Positions 42,947-51,986 of a stretch of DNA of 51,986 nucleotides are shown here, piece after piece; the stretch's first letter is position 1, and every line of letters begins with the position of its first letter. Made by a program: the position numbers and the translations under genes. Source of the stretch: Pseudomonadota bacterium (GTDB lineage Bacteria > Pseudomonadota > Alphaproteobacteria > Acetobacterales > Acetobacteraceae). Location of the stretch: positions 1-51,986 of the forward strand of contig JAJZEV010000115.1 in assembly GCA_021805665.1 (NCBI GenBank), in the 5' to 3' direction. The notes below the pieces were generated by a model. The model searched no databases, had not been told where the DNA came from, and saw only the letters and a program-made list of their open reading frames with translations.

Positions 42947-44064
42947 TCCCACAAGCCAATCCAGGCGCCGGATACCGCGCGCTGAAGACCGAAATCGACG
43001 CGGCCGTGGCTCGCGCGCTCGACTCCGGCTGGTATATCCTGGGCACGGAAATCCGAGCGTTCGAGGCCGAGTTCGCCGCGTGGCTGGGGGTGTCCAACGC
43101 TATCGGCTGCGGCAACGGCACCGATGCCATCGCCTTGGCGTTGCGTGGGCTTGGTATCGGTCCTGGTTGCACTGTCGTAACGGTGTCCCATACCGCCGTC
43201 GCCACTGTCGCTGCGATCGAGATGACCGGGGCGACGCCGTTACTGATCGATATCGATCCCGTCTTCTACACGATGGACCCGGCAGCACTGGAAGCCGTGC
43301 TGCGCGGCCCGCCTGCCGGCCTGCCGCCGGTCAAGGCGGTTGTGCCGGTGCATCTGTATGGACAACCCGCCGACCTGGACCGGATCGTCCCGCTGTGCCG
43401 GTCGCACGGCGTCGCCCTGATCGAGGACTGTGCCCAGGCCCATGGCGCCCGCCTGCACGGGCAACGGGTCGGCACCTTCGGCGATGCCGCGACCTTCAGC
43501 TTCTACCCCACCAAGAACCTCGGCGCGCTGGGCGATGGCGGCGCCGTGGCGACCAACGATCCGGCACTGGCGGAGAAAATCGGGGCGTTGCGCCAATACG
43601 GCTGGCATAAGCACTACATCAGCGAGGAGGTCGGGGTGAACAGCCGCCTGGATGAAATTCAGGCTGCGATCCTGCGCGCGAAACTGCCCCATTTGGATGG
43701 CCAGAACGCCCGCCGCCGGGATATCGCGGCGGCTTTCGGGGCAGCGTTGACCGCCAGTCCCCTGGCGCCGCCGCGACAGCGCGACGACACCGCGCACGTC
43801 TTTCATTTGTATGTCACCCGTTCGGCGCAGCGGGATCGGTTGCAGGCGGCACTGCGGGAGGCGGGGGTCGGTAGCGGAATCCACTACCCCGTCCCCGTCC
43901 ACCTACAGCCCGCTTATACCGGCCGCATCGCGCTCGGTCCCGGCGGCTGTCCTCAGACCGAGGCCGCGGCCAAGGAAATCCTCAGCCTGCCGATCTATCC
44001 GGAACTAACAAATACCGATATCGAAACTATTTGCGGCGCGTTGCGGTCACTTCGAAACGGCTGA
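42943..44064 (+). CDS. DegT/DnrJ/EryC1/StrS family aminotransferase
   Basis: PLP-dependent sugar aminotransferase, 373 residues from ATG 42943 (ATGA overlap with the epimerase). The fold-type I pattern is complete: [18 protein letters not shown] binds the PLP phosphate, [10 protein letters not shown] provides the Asp and stacking residue, and Lys191 in [14 protein letters not shown] forms the Schiff base. [21 protein letters not shown] is the conserved substrate-side segment. It would aminate a keto sugar nucleotide made by the upstream SDR enzyme. No glycosyltransferase or carrier gene is nearby, so the end product is open. Its 3' end overlaps a small opposite-strand gene by 38 bp. Confidence 0.93.
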   Translation: MIPQANPGAGYRALKTEIDAAVARALDSGWYILGTEIRAFEAEFAAWLGVSNAIGCGNGTDAIALALRGLGIGPGCTVVTVSHTAVATVAAIEMTGATPLLIDIDPVFYTMDPAALEAVLRGPPAGLPPVKAVVPVHLYGQPADLDRIVPLCRSHGVALIEDCAQAHGARLHGQRVGTFGDAATFSFYPTKNLGALGDGGAVATNDPALAEKIGALRQYGWHKHYISEEVGVNSRLDEIQAAILRAKLPHLDGQNARRRDIAAAFGAALTASPLAPPRQRDDTAHVFHLYVTRSAQRDRLQAALREAGVGSGIHYPVPVHLQPAYTGRIALGPGGCPQTEAAAKEILSLPIYPELTNTDIETICGALRSLRNG

Positions 44065-44218
44065 ACGGTTCCCGCCCGGGGGATCCGGGCGGCGGGATCG
44101 CCTTGGTCGTCGTGCTGGCTTTGTCGGGCGGTTTCACCATCGAGCCCGACTGCGCCGTCCGCGCGGCCGCCGGGATCGCCGCCATCGGCAGCGCGGTCAT
44201 GCCCAGTGTCCAAGGCAT
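44027..44218 (-). CDS. Small hypothetical protein, 63 aa, possibly exported
   Basis: ATG 44218 is preceded by AAGGA at 6-nt spacing, and most codons end in G or C, as in true genes here. The product starts [20 protein letters not shown], a weak signal-like hydrophobic stretch lacking an initial positive charge. It continues into a Pro-, Thr-, Lys- and Arg-rich basic tail ([20 protein letters not shown]). No family recognised. It lies 61 nt after the 80-aa gene on the same strand, and the two may be cotranscribed. The 3' end overlaps the convergent aminotransferase gene. Confidence 0.45.
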   Translation of the reverse strand: MPWTLGMTALPMAAIPAAARTAQSGSMVKPPDKASTTTKAIPPPGSPGREPFSRFEVTATRRK

Positions 44219-44235
44219 CGGTCGTCCTTGCAGCA

Positions 44236-44265
44236 GGGTTCCGGCCCGCTATCGGGCCCGAACCC
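44236..44265. repeat. Hairpin between two small minus-strand genes
   Basis: GGGTT-C-C-GGCCCG and CGGGCC-C-G-AACCC form a stem of 12 paired positions with one mismatch around a CTAT loop. It sits between the 80-aa gene stop (44280) and the 63-aa gene start (44218). It lacks a U-tract, so it could be a processing or stability element rather than a terminator. Confidence 0.5.
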
Positions 44266-44279
44266 TCTCCGTTCCGGAT

Positions 44280-44522
44280 TTACCGAACCGCGGCGTAGTC
44301 CCTGACTACTTCCTCGGCCTGATCGAAGAACGCATCTGTCGCCACATGCAGGCTCGCGGCCTGCCGCGGAGGCTCCGCTTCGATCGCGCTCCTGGCCAGG
44401 GCGAGCCTTGTCCGCACCCAGCGCGGGGGATCGTCGTCGCGAACCGCCATGTGGGTAATCAGTTGTTTTACAATGGTTTCAAGCACAGTCAATCGAGCAG
44501 AGATCTGTTCGTTCTCTGTCAT
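44280..44522 (-). CDS. Hypothetical protein, 80 aa, helical and acidic
   Basis: ATG 44522 follows a GGAGA ribosome-binding site. The protein is soluble and predicted to be mostly helical. It starts MTENEQISARLTVLETIVKQ, a likely short coiled coil, and has a central DDDPPRWVRTRLALARSA and an acidic C-terminal helix, DAFFDQAEEVVRDYAAV. No family is named with confidence. The codon bias and ribosome site make it a likely real gene. It lies upstream of the 63-aa gene on the minus strand and 215 bp from the divergent serC. Confidence 0.7.
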   Translation of the reverse strand: MTENEQISARLTVLETIVKQLITHMAVRDDDPPRWVRTRLALARSAIEAEPPRQAASLHVATDAFFDQAEEVVRDYAAVR

Positions 44523-44737
44523 TACCTATCTCCTGTGTTGCGGTGATGGGTCTTTGCATAGCACTCCCTGCCGGGTCGCGGGACCGTCAATCGGGCCGGA
44601 TGACGGGATCGTGAGCAGCATTAAAAATCGATTACCGCGCAACGAAATGTGTTGACGCGGCCAGGGCAGGGGCCTAATTGCCGGCGCGGGTCACGTCCCC
44701 CCACCGGGACGCTTCTCTTCTGAAAGGGAGAGCCGCA

Positions 44738-45907
44738 ATGGCAAACACGACACCTCACGTTCGTCCTTCCAATCCCAATTTTTCTTCTGGCCCTTGTGCC
44801 AAGCGTCCAGGTTTCATCTTGGATGCTCTTTCCGGCGCCTTCCTGGGCCGCAGCCACAGGGCATCGGCGCCAAAGGCCCGTTTGGCCGAGGTTATCGAAC
44901 TCTCCAAATCTATTTTGGGTATGCCGGCCGATTGGCGCCTGGGGATCGTCCCCGGCTCCGACACCGGCGCCGTCGAAATGGCCATGTGGTCGCTGCTGGG
45001 TGCCCGTGGCGTCGATATCGTAACGTTTGAGAGTTTCGGCGAAGGCTGGGCGACCGACATCGTTAAGCATTTGAAGCTCGCAGACGCCCGCATTCTGTCC
45101 GCCCCGTACGGCACACTGCCCGATCTGGCCTCGGTCGATCCCGCCCGCGACGTTGTCTTTACCTGGAACGGCACGACATCCGGCGTGCGCGTGCCGAACG
45201 CCGACTGGATCGCCGCCGACCGCCAGGGCCTGGCGATCTGCGACGCCACATCGGCAGCATTCGCCATGCCGTTGCAGTGGAACAAGCTGGATGTAGTCAC
45301 CTGGTCCTGGCAGAAAGTGCTGGGCGGGGAGGCCGCGCACGGCATGCTGGCGCTGTCGCCGCGCGCTGTCGAACGGCTGGAAACCTATACACCCGCGTGG
45401 CCGCTGCCGAAGGTGTTTCGCCTGACCTCCAAGGGCAAGATCGCCGAAGGTGTGTTCAAGGGAGAAACGATCAACACGCCGTCCATGCTGTGCGTGGAAG
45501 ACGCGTTCGACGGCCTTCGCTGGGCGCAATCCGTCGGCGGCCTGCCCGCCCTCATCGCGCGGTCGGAGGCAAATCTCGCAGCCGTGGCCGCATGGGTCGC
45601 GAAGTCCGATTGGGCGGCCTTCCTGGCGGAGGATCCGGCCGTCCGATCCTGCACCTCCATCTGCCTGAAGATCGTAGCGCCCTGGTTCACCGCGCTGCCG
45701 GCCGATGGTCAGGCGAAAGCGGCGAAGCAACTGGCATCGCTGCTGGATAAGCAGGGCGTTGCCTACGACATCGCCGCCTATCGCGATGCGCCGCCGGGCC
45801 TGCGTATCTGGGCCGGCGCGACGGTGGAAACCGCCGATATCCAGGCGCTGCTGCCCTGGCTGGACTGGGCCGCATCCAGGGTTGCCGAGTCGGTCGCGAC
45901 CGCCTGA
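44738..45907 (+). CDS. serC: Phosphoserine aminotransferase
   Basis: Converts 3-phosphohydroxypyruvate and glutamate to phosphoserine; it may also act in pyridoxal phosphate synthesis. The protein has 389 residues from ATG 44738, with AAAGGGAG upstream. [14 protein letters not shown] (12-25) is the family N-terminal motif, [16 protein letters not shown] binds [17 protein letters not shown] follows, and Lys193 in [11 protein letters not shown] forms the aldimine. It belongs to the longer SerC type found in alphaproteobacteria and methanogens. serA lies 98 bp downstream with a 16-bp tandem duplication in the gap. The two catalyse consecutive steps of serine synthesis. Confidence 0.95.
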   Translation: MANTTPHVRPSNPNFSSGPCAKRPGFILDALSGAFLGRSHRASAPKARLAEVIELSKSILGMPADWRLGIVPGSDTGAVEMAMWSLLGARGVDIVTFESFGEGWATDIVKHLKLADARILSAPYGTLPDLASVDPARDVVFTWNGTTSGVRVPNADWIAADRQGLAICDATSAAFAMPLQWNKLDVVTWSWQKVLGGEAAHGMLALSPRAVERLETYTPAWPLPKVFRLTSKGKIAEGVFKGETINTPSMLCVEDAFDGLRWAQSVGGLPALIARSEANLAAVAAWVAKSDWAAFLAEDPAVRSCTSICLKIVAPWFTALPADGQAKAAKQLASLLDKQGVAYDIAAYRDAPPGLRIWAGATVETADIQALLPWLDWAASRVAESVATA

Positions 45908-45960
45908 ATCCCGCCGGCCATCATCGCGGCGGGCTTGCATGCTCCCCGCGCCAAAATACC

Positions 45961-45992
45961 CCCCGCGTTCAAATGCCCCCGCGTTCAAATGC
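45961..45992. repeat. Perfect tandem duplication, 2 x 16 bp, before serA
   Basis: CCCCGCGTTCAAATGC is repeated directly at 45961-45976 and 45977-45992, ending 14 bp before the serA ATG. Each copy contains an ATG, and the first opens an in-frame alternative start for serA at 45973. It looks like a recent duplication. Copy-number change would alter the leader but, at 16 bp, also the frame of the upstream ATG. Confidence 0.9.
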
Positions 45993-46005
45993 TAAGGATA
46001 CTTTC

Positions 46006-47592
46006 ATGCCTCGCGTCCTGATCAGCGATAAGCTTTCCCCTGCCGCCGTCGAAATCTTCCGCAACCGCGGCATCGATGTCGATCTGAAACCCGGCCTGTC
46101 CCCAGCCGACCTTCGCGCCATTATCGGCGACTACGACGGCCTCGCCATCCGCTCCGCCACCAAAGTAACGAAAGAACTTCTCGACGCCGCCACGAACCTG
46201 AAAGTCGTCGGCCGGGCGGGCATCGGCGTGGACAATGTCGATATAAGGTCCGCGACCGCGCGCGGTGTCGTGGTGATGAACACGCCGCACGGCAACACCA
46301 TCACCACCGCCGAACACGCCATCGCCATGATGTTCGCGCTCGCCCGGCAAATTCCCGAGGCGACGATTTCGACCAAGGCCGGCAAGTGGGAAAAGAACCG
46401 CTTCATGGGCGTGGAACTGACCGCCAAGACCCTCGGCCTGATCGGCTGCGGCAATATCGGCTCCATCGTCGCCGACCGCGCGGTCGGACTAAGGATGCGT
46501 GTTGTCGCCTACGACCCGTATTTGTCGGATAAGAAGGCGCTGGCGCTCGGTGTCGAGAAAGTCGATCTCGATACGCTGCTGGCGCGCGCCGATTTCATTA
46601 CGCTGCATACGCCGCTGACCGATGCGACCCGCAATATCCTGTCGCGGGAAGCTCTGGCGAAGACCAGGAAGGGCGTCCGCATCATCAACTGCGCGCGTGG
46701 CGGGCTGCTGGATGAAGCCGCGTTGGCCGATTCCATCAAGGCCGGTCACGTCGCCGGCGCCGCGCTGGACGTGTTCGAAACCGAACCGGCGGTCGATTCG
46801 CCGCTGTTCGGCCTGGAAAACGTCGTCTGCACCCCGCATCTGGGCGCCGCCACCGCCGAGGCGCAGGAAAACGTCGCCCTGCAGGTCGCCGAACAAATGG
46901 CCGACTTCCTGCTGACCGGCGCGGTCGCCAACGCTATCAACATGGCGTCGGTGTCCGCCGAGGACGCGCCGCGCCTGAAGCCCTATCTGGAACTCTGCCG
47001 CCTGCTTGGTGCCTTCGCCGGCCAGCTGACCCAGGCGCGGGAAGGTGCCATCGCCAAGGTCACCATCGAATACGAAGGCCAGGCCGCCGCGCTGAACCAA
47101 CGTCCGCTGACCGCGGCGATGCTGGCCGGCCTGATGTCGCCGCTGATGGAAGGCGTCAACATGGTCAATGCCTCGGTCGCCGCCCGCGACCACGGCATCG
47201 ACGTGGCGGAGACGGTGCATGACCGCCCGACCGAATACCTGACACTGGTTCGTGTCACCGTGCAGACTGGCGATCTGATCCGGGCCGTCAGCGGCACGCT
47301 GTTCGCCGGTTCCCGCCCGCGTATCGTGGAAATCAAGGGCATCAAGGTAGAGGCCGATTTCGCCCCGCACATGCTGTATGTGACCAACCAGGACAAACCC
47401 GGCTTCATCGGCCGCTTCGGCGCGACGCTGGCCGGGGCGGGGATCAACATCGCCACCTTCCACCTGGGCCGTTCGGAGCAGGGCGGGGATGCGATCTGTC
47501 TGGTATCCGTGGACGAACCGATCCCCGAGGAGGTTCTGGCCATGGTGCGGACCCTGCCGCTGGTGATGCAGGCGACGGCGCTGGCGTTCTAG
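46006..47592 (+). CDS. serA: D-3-phosphoglycerate dehydrogenase
   Basis: First enzyme of serine synthesis, oxidising 3-phosphoglycerate with NAD, 528 residues. ATG 46006 has AAGGATA upstream; an in-frame ATG at 45973 within the tandem duplication lacks a ribosome site. The Rossmann motif is GCGNIG (147-152). Catalytic Arg, Glu and His are in NCARGG, FETEPA and TPHLGA. The length corresponds to the long type with an allosteric substrate-binding domain (about 320-450) and a C-terminal ACT domain (about 455-528, DKPGFIGRFGATLAGAGINI), so serine feedback is likely. serB is not in the window. Confidence 0.96.
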   Translation: MPRVLISDKLSPAAVEIFRNRGIDVDLKPGLSPADLRAIIGDYDGLAIRSATKVTKELLDAATNLKVVGRAGIGVDNVDIRSATARGVVVMNTPHGNTITTAEHAIAMMFALARQIPEATISTKAGKWEKNRFMGVELTAKTLGLIGCGNIGSIVADRAVGLRMRVVAYDPYLSDKKALALGVEKVDLDTLLARADFITLHTPLTDATRNILSREALAKTRKGVRIINCARGGLLDEAALADSIKAGHVAGAALDVFETEPAVDSPLFGLENVVCTPHLGAATAEAQENVALQVAEQMADFLLTGAVANAINMASVSAEDAPRLKPYLELCRLLGAFAGQLTQAREGAIAKVTIEYEGQAAALNQRPLTAAMLAGLMSPLMEGVNMVNASVAARDHGIDVAETVHDRPTEYLTLVRVTVQTGDLIRAVSGTLFAGSRPRIVEIKGIKVEADFAPHMLYVTNQDKPGFIGRFGATLAGAGINIATFHLGRSEQGGDAICLVSVDEPIPEEVLAMVRTLPLVMQATALAF

Positions 47593-47700
47593 GTCCGGCT
47601 GTCGCGCAACACCCTGAAGAAGGCGGTCGGCAGGTCGCATCGGCGTGGGCGTCCGGTGCGCCTCGTTAGACGCCGAAGCCGCTGTCGGTTGAGGTGATTT

Positions 47701-47790
47701 GCTTGGAAGAGCGGGAAGGGCCGCTGCGGGCCGCGATGGGTGCCGCGTCCCAGCTTCGCGGGCCTTCCCGCCCTTCGCGCTCTTCCAAGC
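47701..47790. repeat. 90-bp element with 13-bp perfect terminal inverted repeats
   Basis: GCTTGGAAGAGCG (47701-47713) is the exact reverse complement of CGCTCTTCCAAGC (47778-47790). Just inside, GGGAAGGGCC and GGCCTTCCC extend pairing with one bulge, so the transcript could fold into a long hairpin. It begins 108 bp after the serA stop. It may be a miniature mobile element, a REP-like repeat or the terminator region of serA; no U-tract follows. Confidence 0.65.
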
Positions 47791-48071
47791 TAAATGAAGA
47801 CAGAATAACCAGCCGCGCTGGCGGTCCCGTCGCACGATCCTCTCATGCCGCCAGCCGGTTCTGCATCGAAATGCTGGCGTGAATCGCCCGGAGCCGGACA
47901 GGCCCGGGACCTTGCCGCGGCAGAAGCATTTGTGTCCGGGATGGAAGCCAAAGCCTTGCTCGCGGACAAGCGGGTCACCGGCCCCCCCCGGAACAGCAGG
48001 AAAAACCGTCGCCATCCCGCCGACAAAGACCGGAAGGCCCCTGGAATATAGGGTGCAGCACTTTATGCGGC

Positions 48072-48119
48072 AGCCCGTGTCACCTGAACCCGGTGACATA
48101 AGCAACTTACTGACGGGCT
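48072..48119. repeat. Nested hairpin upstream of the rplU promoter
   Basis: An inner perfect repeat, TGTCACC (48078-48084) and GGTGACA (48092-48098), sits within an outer pair, AGCCCGT (48072-48078) and ACGGGCT (48113-48119). The outer arm is followed by TGATATTTT, so it could stop transcription entering from serA, 14 bp before the rplU -35 element. Alternatively the inner repeat is a protein-binding site. Confidence 0.45.
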
Positions 48120-48133
48120 TGATATTTTCGCGG

Positions 48134-48161
48134 TTGACACCGGCTGAGCCATCGCTATAAG
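48134..48161 (+). promoter_or_regulatory. Sigma-70-type promoter of rplU-rpmA
   Basis: A perfect -35 TTGACA (48134-48139) and a -10 TATAAG (48156-48161, five of six consensus bases) are separated by 16 bp. The predicted start is near 48168, giving a leader of about 66 nt before the rplU ATG. This is the clearest housekeeping promoter in the window and suits a ribosomal-protein operon. Confidence 0.8.
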
Positions 48162-48233
48162 GCGCGCTACCGGCCGCCAGGGCATACGCTCGCCCTTCGC
48201 GGCCCGCATTGTTTAGAACGAAAGTCTGTCACC

Positions 48234-48602
48234 ATGTTCGCTGTCATCCGCACCGGCGGAAAACAGTATCGCGTTACGCCCAACGCGGTTCTGAAGGTCG
48301 AGAAACTGGACGCCGAAGCCGGCGGAACGGTCACATTCAACGACGTGCTCGCCGTTGGCGTCGATGGCAACCTGACGATCGGCTCGCCTAACGTCGCCGA
48401 TGCCTCCGTCACCGCGACCGTGATCGCCCAGGACCGTCTGGACAAGGTCATCATCTTCAAGAAGCGCCGCCGGCAGAACAGCCGCCGCCGCAACGGCCAT
48501 CGCCAGCACGTCACCGTCCTGCGCATCGGCGGCATCAACGCCAACGGCCAGACCTACACGGCCCCGGCCGCTTCCGAATCCGTCGCAGAAACGCAGGAGT
48601 AA
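48234..48602 (+). CDS. rplU: 50S ribosomal protein L21
   Basis: Large-subunit ribosomal protein that binds 23S rRNA, 122 residues. The N-terminus [14 protein letters not shown] is diagnostic, and the basic segment [19 protein letters not shown] (about 74-92) is the rRNA-binding loop. The C-terminus has a short alanine- and glutamate-rich extension beyond the conserved core, common in alphaproteobacteria. It is transcribed from the promoter at 48134 and followed 6 nt later by rpmA, the standard bacterial pairing. Confidence 0.97.
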   Translation: MFAVIRTGGKQYRVTPNAVLKVEKLDAEAGGTVTFNDVLAVGVDGNLTIGSPNVADASVTATVIAQDRLDKVIIFKKRRRQNSRRRNGHRQHVTVLRIGGINANGQTYTAPAASESVAETQE

Positions 48603-48608
48603 CCCGCA

Positions 48609-48878
48609 ATGGCTCATAAAAAAGCAGGCGGCTCGTCCCGCAACGGCCGCGATACCGAAGGCCGCCGCCTTGGCATCAAGAAGTTCGGTGGCGAGGCTGT
48701 CGTCGCCGGTAACATCCTGGTCCGCCAGCGCGGCACCAAGTGGTATCCCGGCACCAATGTCGGCCTTGGCCGCGATCACACCATCTTCGCTCTGGTGGAC
48801 GGCAAGGTGAAGTTCACCCGCCGGTCCGAAGGCAAGGTGCATATCTCCGTGGAGCCGTTGCCGCTCGCCGCCGAGTAG
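48609..48878 (+). CDS. rpmA: 50S ribosomal protein L27
   Basis: Large-subunit protein whose N-terminus reaches the peptidyl-transferase centre, 89 residues. It begins [15 protein letters not shown], the classic L27 start without the leader peptide found in Firmicutes, and contains [11 protein letters not shown] and [15 protein letters not shown]. The ribosome-binding site AGGAG overlaps the rplU stop region. A terminator with a U-rich tail follows before obgE, so ribosomal protein output can exceed that of the downstream GTPase. Confidence 0.97.
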   Translation: MAHKKAGGSSRNGRDTEGRRLGIKKFGGEAVVAGNILVRQRGTKWYPGTNVGLGRDHTIFALVDGKVKFTRRSEGKVHISVEPLPLAAE

Positions 48879-48901
48879 CATCGACCCCATTTAAGTCTGG
48901 C

Positions 48902-48936
48902 CGGGGGTCGGTGCATGCCGGCCCCCGTTCTGTTTT
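48902..48936 (+). terminator. Rho-independent terminator between rpmA and obgE
   Basis: CGGGGGTCGG (48902-48911) pairs with CCGGCCCCCG (48918-48927) over a TGCATG loop, with one G-U pair, and is followed by TTCTGTTTT. It lies 24 nt after the rpmA stop and 12 nt before the obgE ATG. Read-through would still feed obgE-proB, so it probably works as a partial attenuator within the operon. Confidence 0.8.
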
Positions 48937-48941
48937 GGTGA

Positions 48942-51091
<2,150 letters not shown>

Positions 51092-51652
51092 TCACTTCGC
51101 TGGCGTAAACCCCGCTGGTACCGCGAACAATGCCGCCGGCTGATCCTCGAACCGGATATGCGTCAGATACTCCAGGTGGCGCACATTGCTGCCATAGACG
51201 CCATCCTCATACACTCGTTTGATCATCACACCGGTCTGCGTCAGCCAGTAGTCGCCGGCCGCATCCAGCGCCCCGTCCTCGCCGAAGGCGTATTTGGTCG
51301 CCTCCAACCCCTCGATCCGTTCGGTTTTCACCTTGCGTGCGTCTGTGTCCTCGACCGGTTGGGCGACGTAGCGACGGAACAACTCGGCATCCATCGGCAT
51401 CACCAGATAGGTGTGGTTCACCATCAGCAGGCACTGCGACTGTGTCCTGAAATCCAGGATCGTGCTGCTGAACCCTTTCCCGGGGTCGATCCGCAGCTTG
51501 CCGTCGGCGTAATGAATCGTCTCGGTGCTTTTGAACGCCCCGGTTTCATGCACCGCCGTGGCGGTGAACGGCACGCTGGGCAAGACAAAATCCCCCGAAG
51601 CCAGCGCAGGGGTGGCGAGAACAATCGCAAGCAAAGTCAGTAAGCGCTGCAT
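51092..51652 (-). CDS. Exported hypothetical protein (DUF4412-like)
   Basis: A 186-residue protein from ATG 51652. A typical Sec signal peptide, MQRLLTLLAIVLATPALASG, suggests cleavage after residue 19 and periplasmic location. The mature part is rich in beta-strand patterns, with KSTETIHYADGKLRIDPGKG, VNHTYLVMPMDAELFR and an acidic EDTDARKVKTERIEG region. These resemble small periplasmic or outer-membrane-associated proteins annotated DUF4412, but this assignment is tentative. The open frame upstream of the chosen start is arginine-rich noise. It is convergent with proB: the stops abut with no spacer. Confidence 0.75.
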   Translation of the reverse strand: MQRLLTLLAIVLATPALASGDFVLPSVPFTATAVHETGAFKSTETIHYADGKLRIDPGKGFSSTILDFRTQSQCLLMVNHTYLVMPMDAELFRRYVAQPVEDTDARKVKTERIEGLEATKYAFGEDGALDAAGDYWLTQTGVMIKRVYEDGVYGSNVRHLEYLTHIRFEDQPAALFAVPAGFTPAK

Positions 51653-51929
51653 CGGCCCACACCGTTCGGGAGAACGGTCGAAAGATGGTGAAAGTCTCGT
51701 TGCCGGGTCAATATTATCGCGAACTGTTGATCCCCTGCGGCGCCTGCCAGATCCAAAGCCGCACCCGGCAACACGGCGCACGAACAGCCTCGCGCTTGGT
51801 ACCGACGGCGCCATCGGTAGCGGCTCATGGCACGCCGCGGCGATCATAGCCCGCGTTGAGCGCCGCCTCGCCGCGGCCTTGACCCACCGGACGGTCACCG
51901 GCAACGTCATTGTAACAAGGAGGCGGCCC

Positions 51930-51986
51930 ATGAAAAATACCCCCATCGAGGTCTTGCCCATCGCTGGCGCACTGGGTGCGGAAATC
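51930..51986 (+). CDS. TauD/TfdA-type dioxygenase, N-terminal fragment (cut by window edge)
   Basis: ATG 51930 has an excellent AAGGAGG ribosome-binding site. The 19 visible codons give MKNTPIEVLPIAGALGAEI, which fits the N-terminal strand of TauD/TfdA Fe(II)/2-oxoglutarate dioxygenases; these typically read PLTGALGAEI before GVDL. The gene continues beyond the window, so the iron-binding HxD...H residues cannot be checked. The family call rests only on this start. Confidence 0.55.
   Translation, partial: MKNTPIEVLPIAGALGAEI

Larger units (their letters stand above)
47593..48233. other. 641-bp intergenic region between serA and rplU
   Basis: No convincing gene: frames on both strands (for example 47790-48026 minus) lack a ribosome site and resemble no family. 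The region contains a long hairpin with perfect 13-bp arms (47701-47790), a run of eight C (near 47982-47989), a nested hairpin (48072-48119) and the rplU promoter (48134-48161). The two hairpins and odd translated composition suggest a dispersed intergenic repeat or a structured RNA. Confidence 0.6.

Noticed and set aside
44072-44092. Terminator hairpin after the DegT aminotransferase (CCGCCCGG/CCGGGCGG)
   Set aside because: The stem is perfect, but it has no U-tract and lies inside the likely 63-aa minus-strand gene, so it may simply reflect GC-rich codons.
46489-48105. 538-codon minus-strand frame over serA and the following gap
   Set aside because: Mostly antisense of serA. The part in the gap has no ribosome site and no recognisable family.

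Overview
The window looks like chromosome of a GC-rich alphaproteobacterium, most plausibly a member of the Acetobacteraceae/Rhodospirillales. This rests on the dusB-ntrB-ntrC-ntrY-ntrX order, the rplU-rpmA-obgE-proB and serC-serA blocks, the strong preference for G or C at third codon positions, and the alphaproteobacterial style of the FNR/FixK and Zur sites. The family-level placement is inference. No rRNA, tRNA, CRISPR array, prophage or complete insertion sequence was seen. Genes are tightly packed, many joined by 4-nt ATGA/GTGA/TTGA overlaps.

Layout. (1) 168-1943: cobT-cobS, the end of cobalamin nucleotide-loop assembly. (2) 8632-2091, minus: a five-gene transcription unit encoding a Tat-exported solute-binding protein, two permeases, a UgpC/MalK-type ATPase and a lone CoxL/XdhB-type molybdenum hydroxylase large subunit. 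(3) 12012-8854, minus: acoA-acoB-acoC (acetoin-type 2-oxo dehydrogenase E1 alpha, E1 beta, E2), divergent from an AcoR-like regulator that has GAF and Fis-type parts but no sigma-54 AAA+ domain. (4) 13625-23197: a candidate low-oxygen energy island. A perfect FNR/FixK box is followed by phaC, a MaoC-Pta/Ptb fusion, an acetate/butyrate-type kinase, a divergent FabI, a P3A-type H+-ATPase, PPK2 and a small membrane protein. A 52-aa protein is encoded on the other side of the box. (5) 25966-23303, minus: alpha/beta hydrolase-like protein, LLM flavin oxidoreductase and VOC protein. (6) 26156-27946: a hypothetical protein, uppP and cytochrome b561. (7) 28029-35435: dusB-ntrBC-ntrYX nitrogen regulation. 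(8) 35484-40204: a cytochrome b561-like protein, nitrilase-NAD kinase, an LLM oxidoreductase and a DUF445 protein. (9) 40253-41876: a Zur-type site, a 33-aa membrane peptide and znuC-znuB. (10) 41975-44522: an NAD-dependent epimerase and a DegT/StrS aminotransferase, followed by two small opposite-strand genes. (11) 44738-47592: serC-serA. (12) 48134-51091: rplU-rpmA, a terminator, obgE-proB. (13) The window ends with an exported hypothetical protein and the first 19 codons of a probable TauD/TfdA dioxygenase.

The most interesting unit is region 4. Read as a pathway, its enzymes could turn PHB-type 3-hydroxyacyl-CoA into enoyl-CoA (MaoC), saturated acyl-CoA (FabI-like), acyl-phosphate (Pta/Ptb) and then acid plus ATP (kinase). 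The ATP could be spent on proton export or exchanged with polyphosphate. Other points worth checking are an orphan Mo-hydroxylase subunit fused into a transporter operon, a leaderless-looking micro-ORF under a Zur box, two enzymes lacking an expected catalytic residue, and an intergenic hairpin with 13-bp perfect arms after serA.
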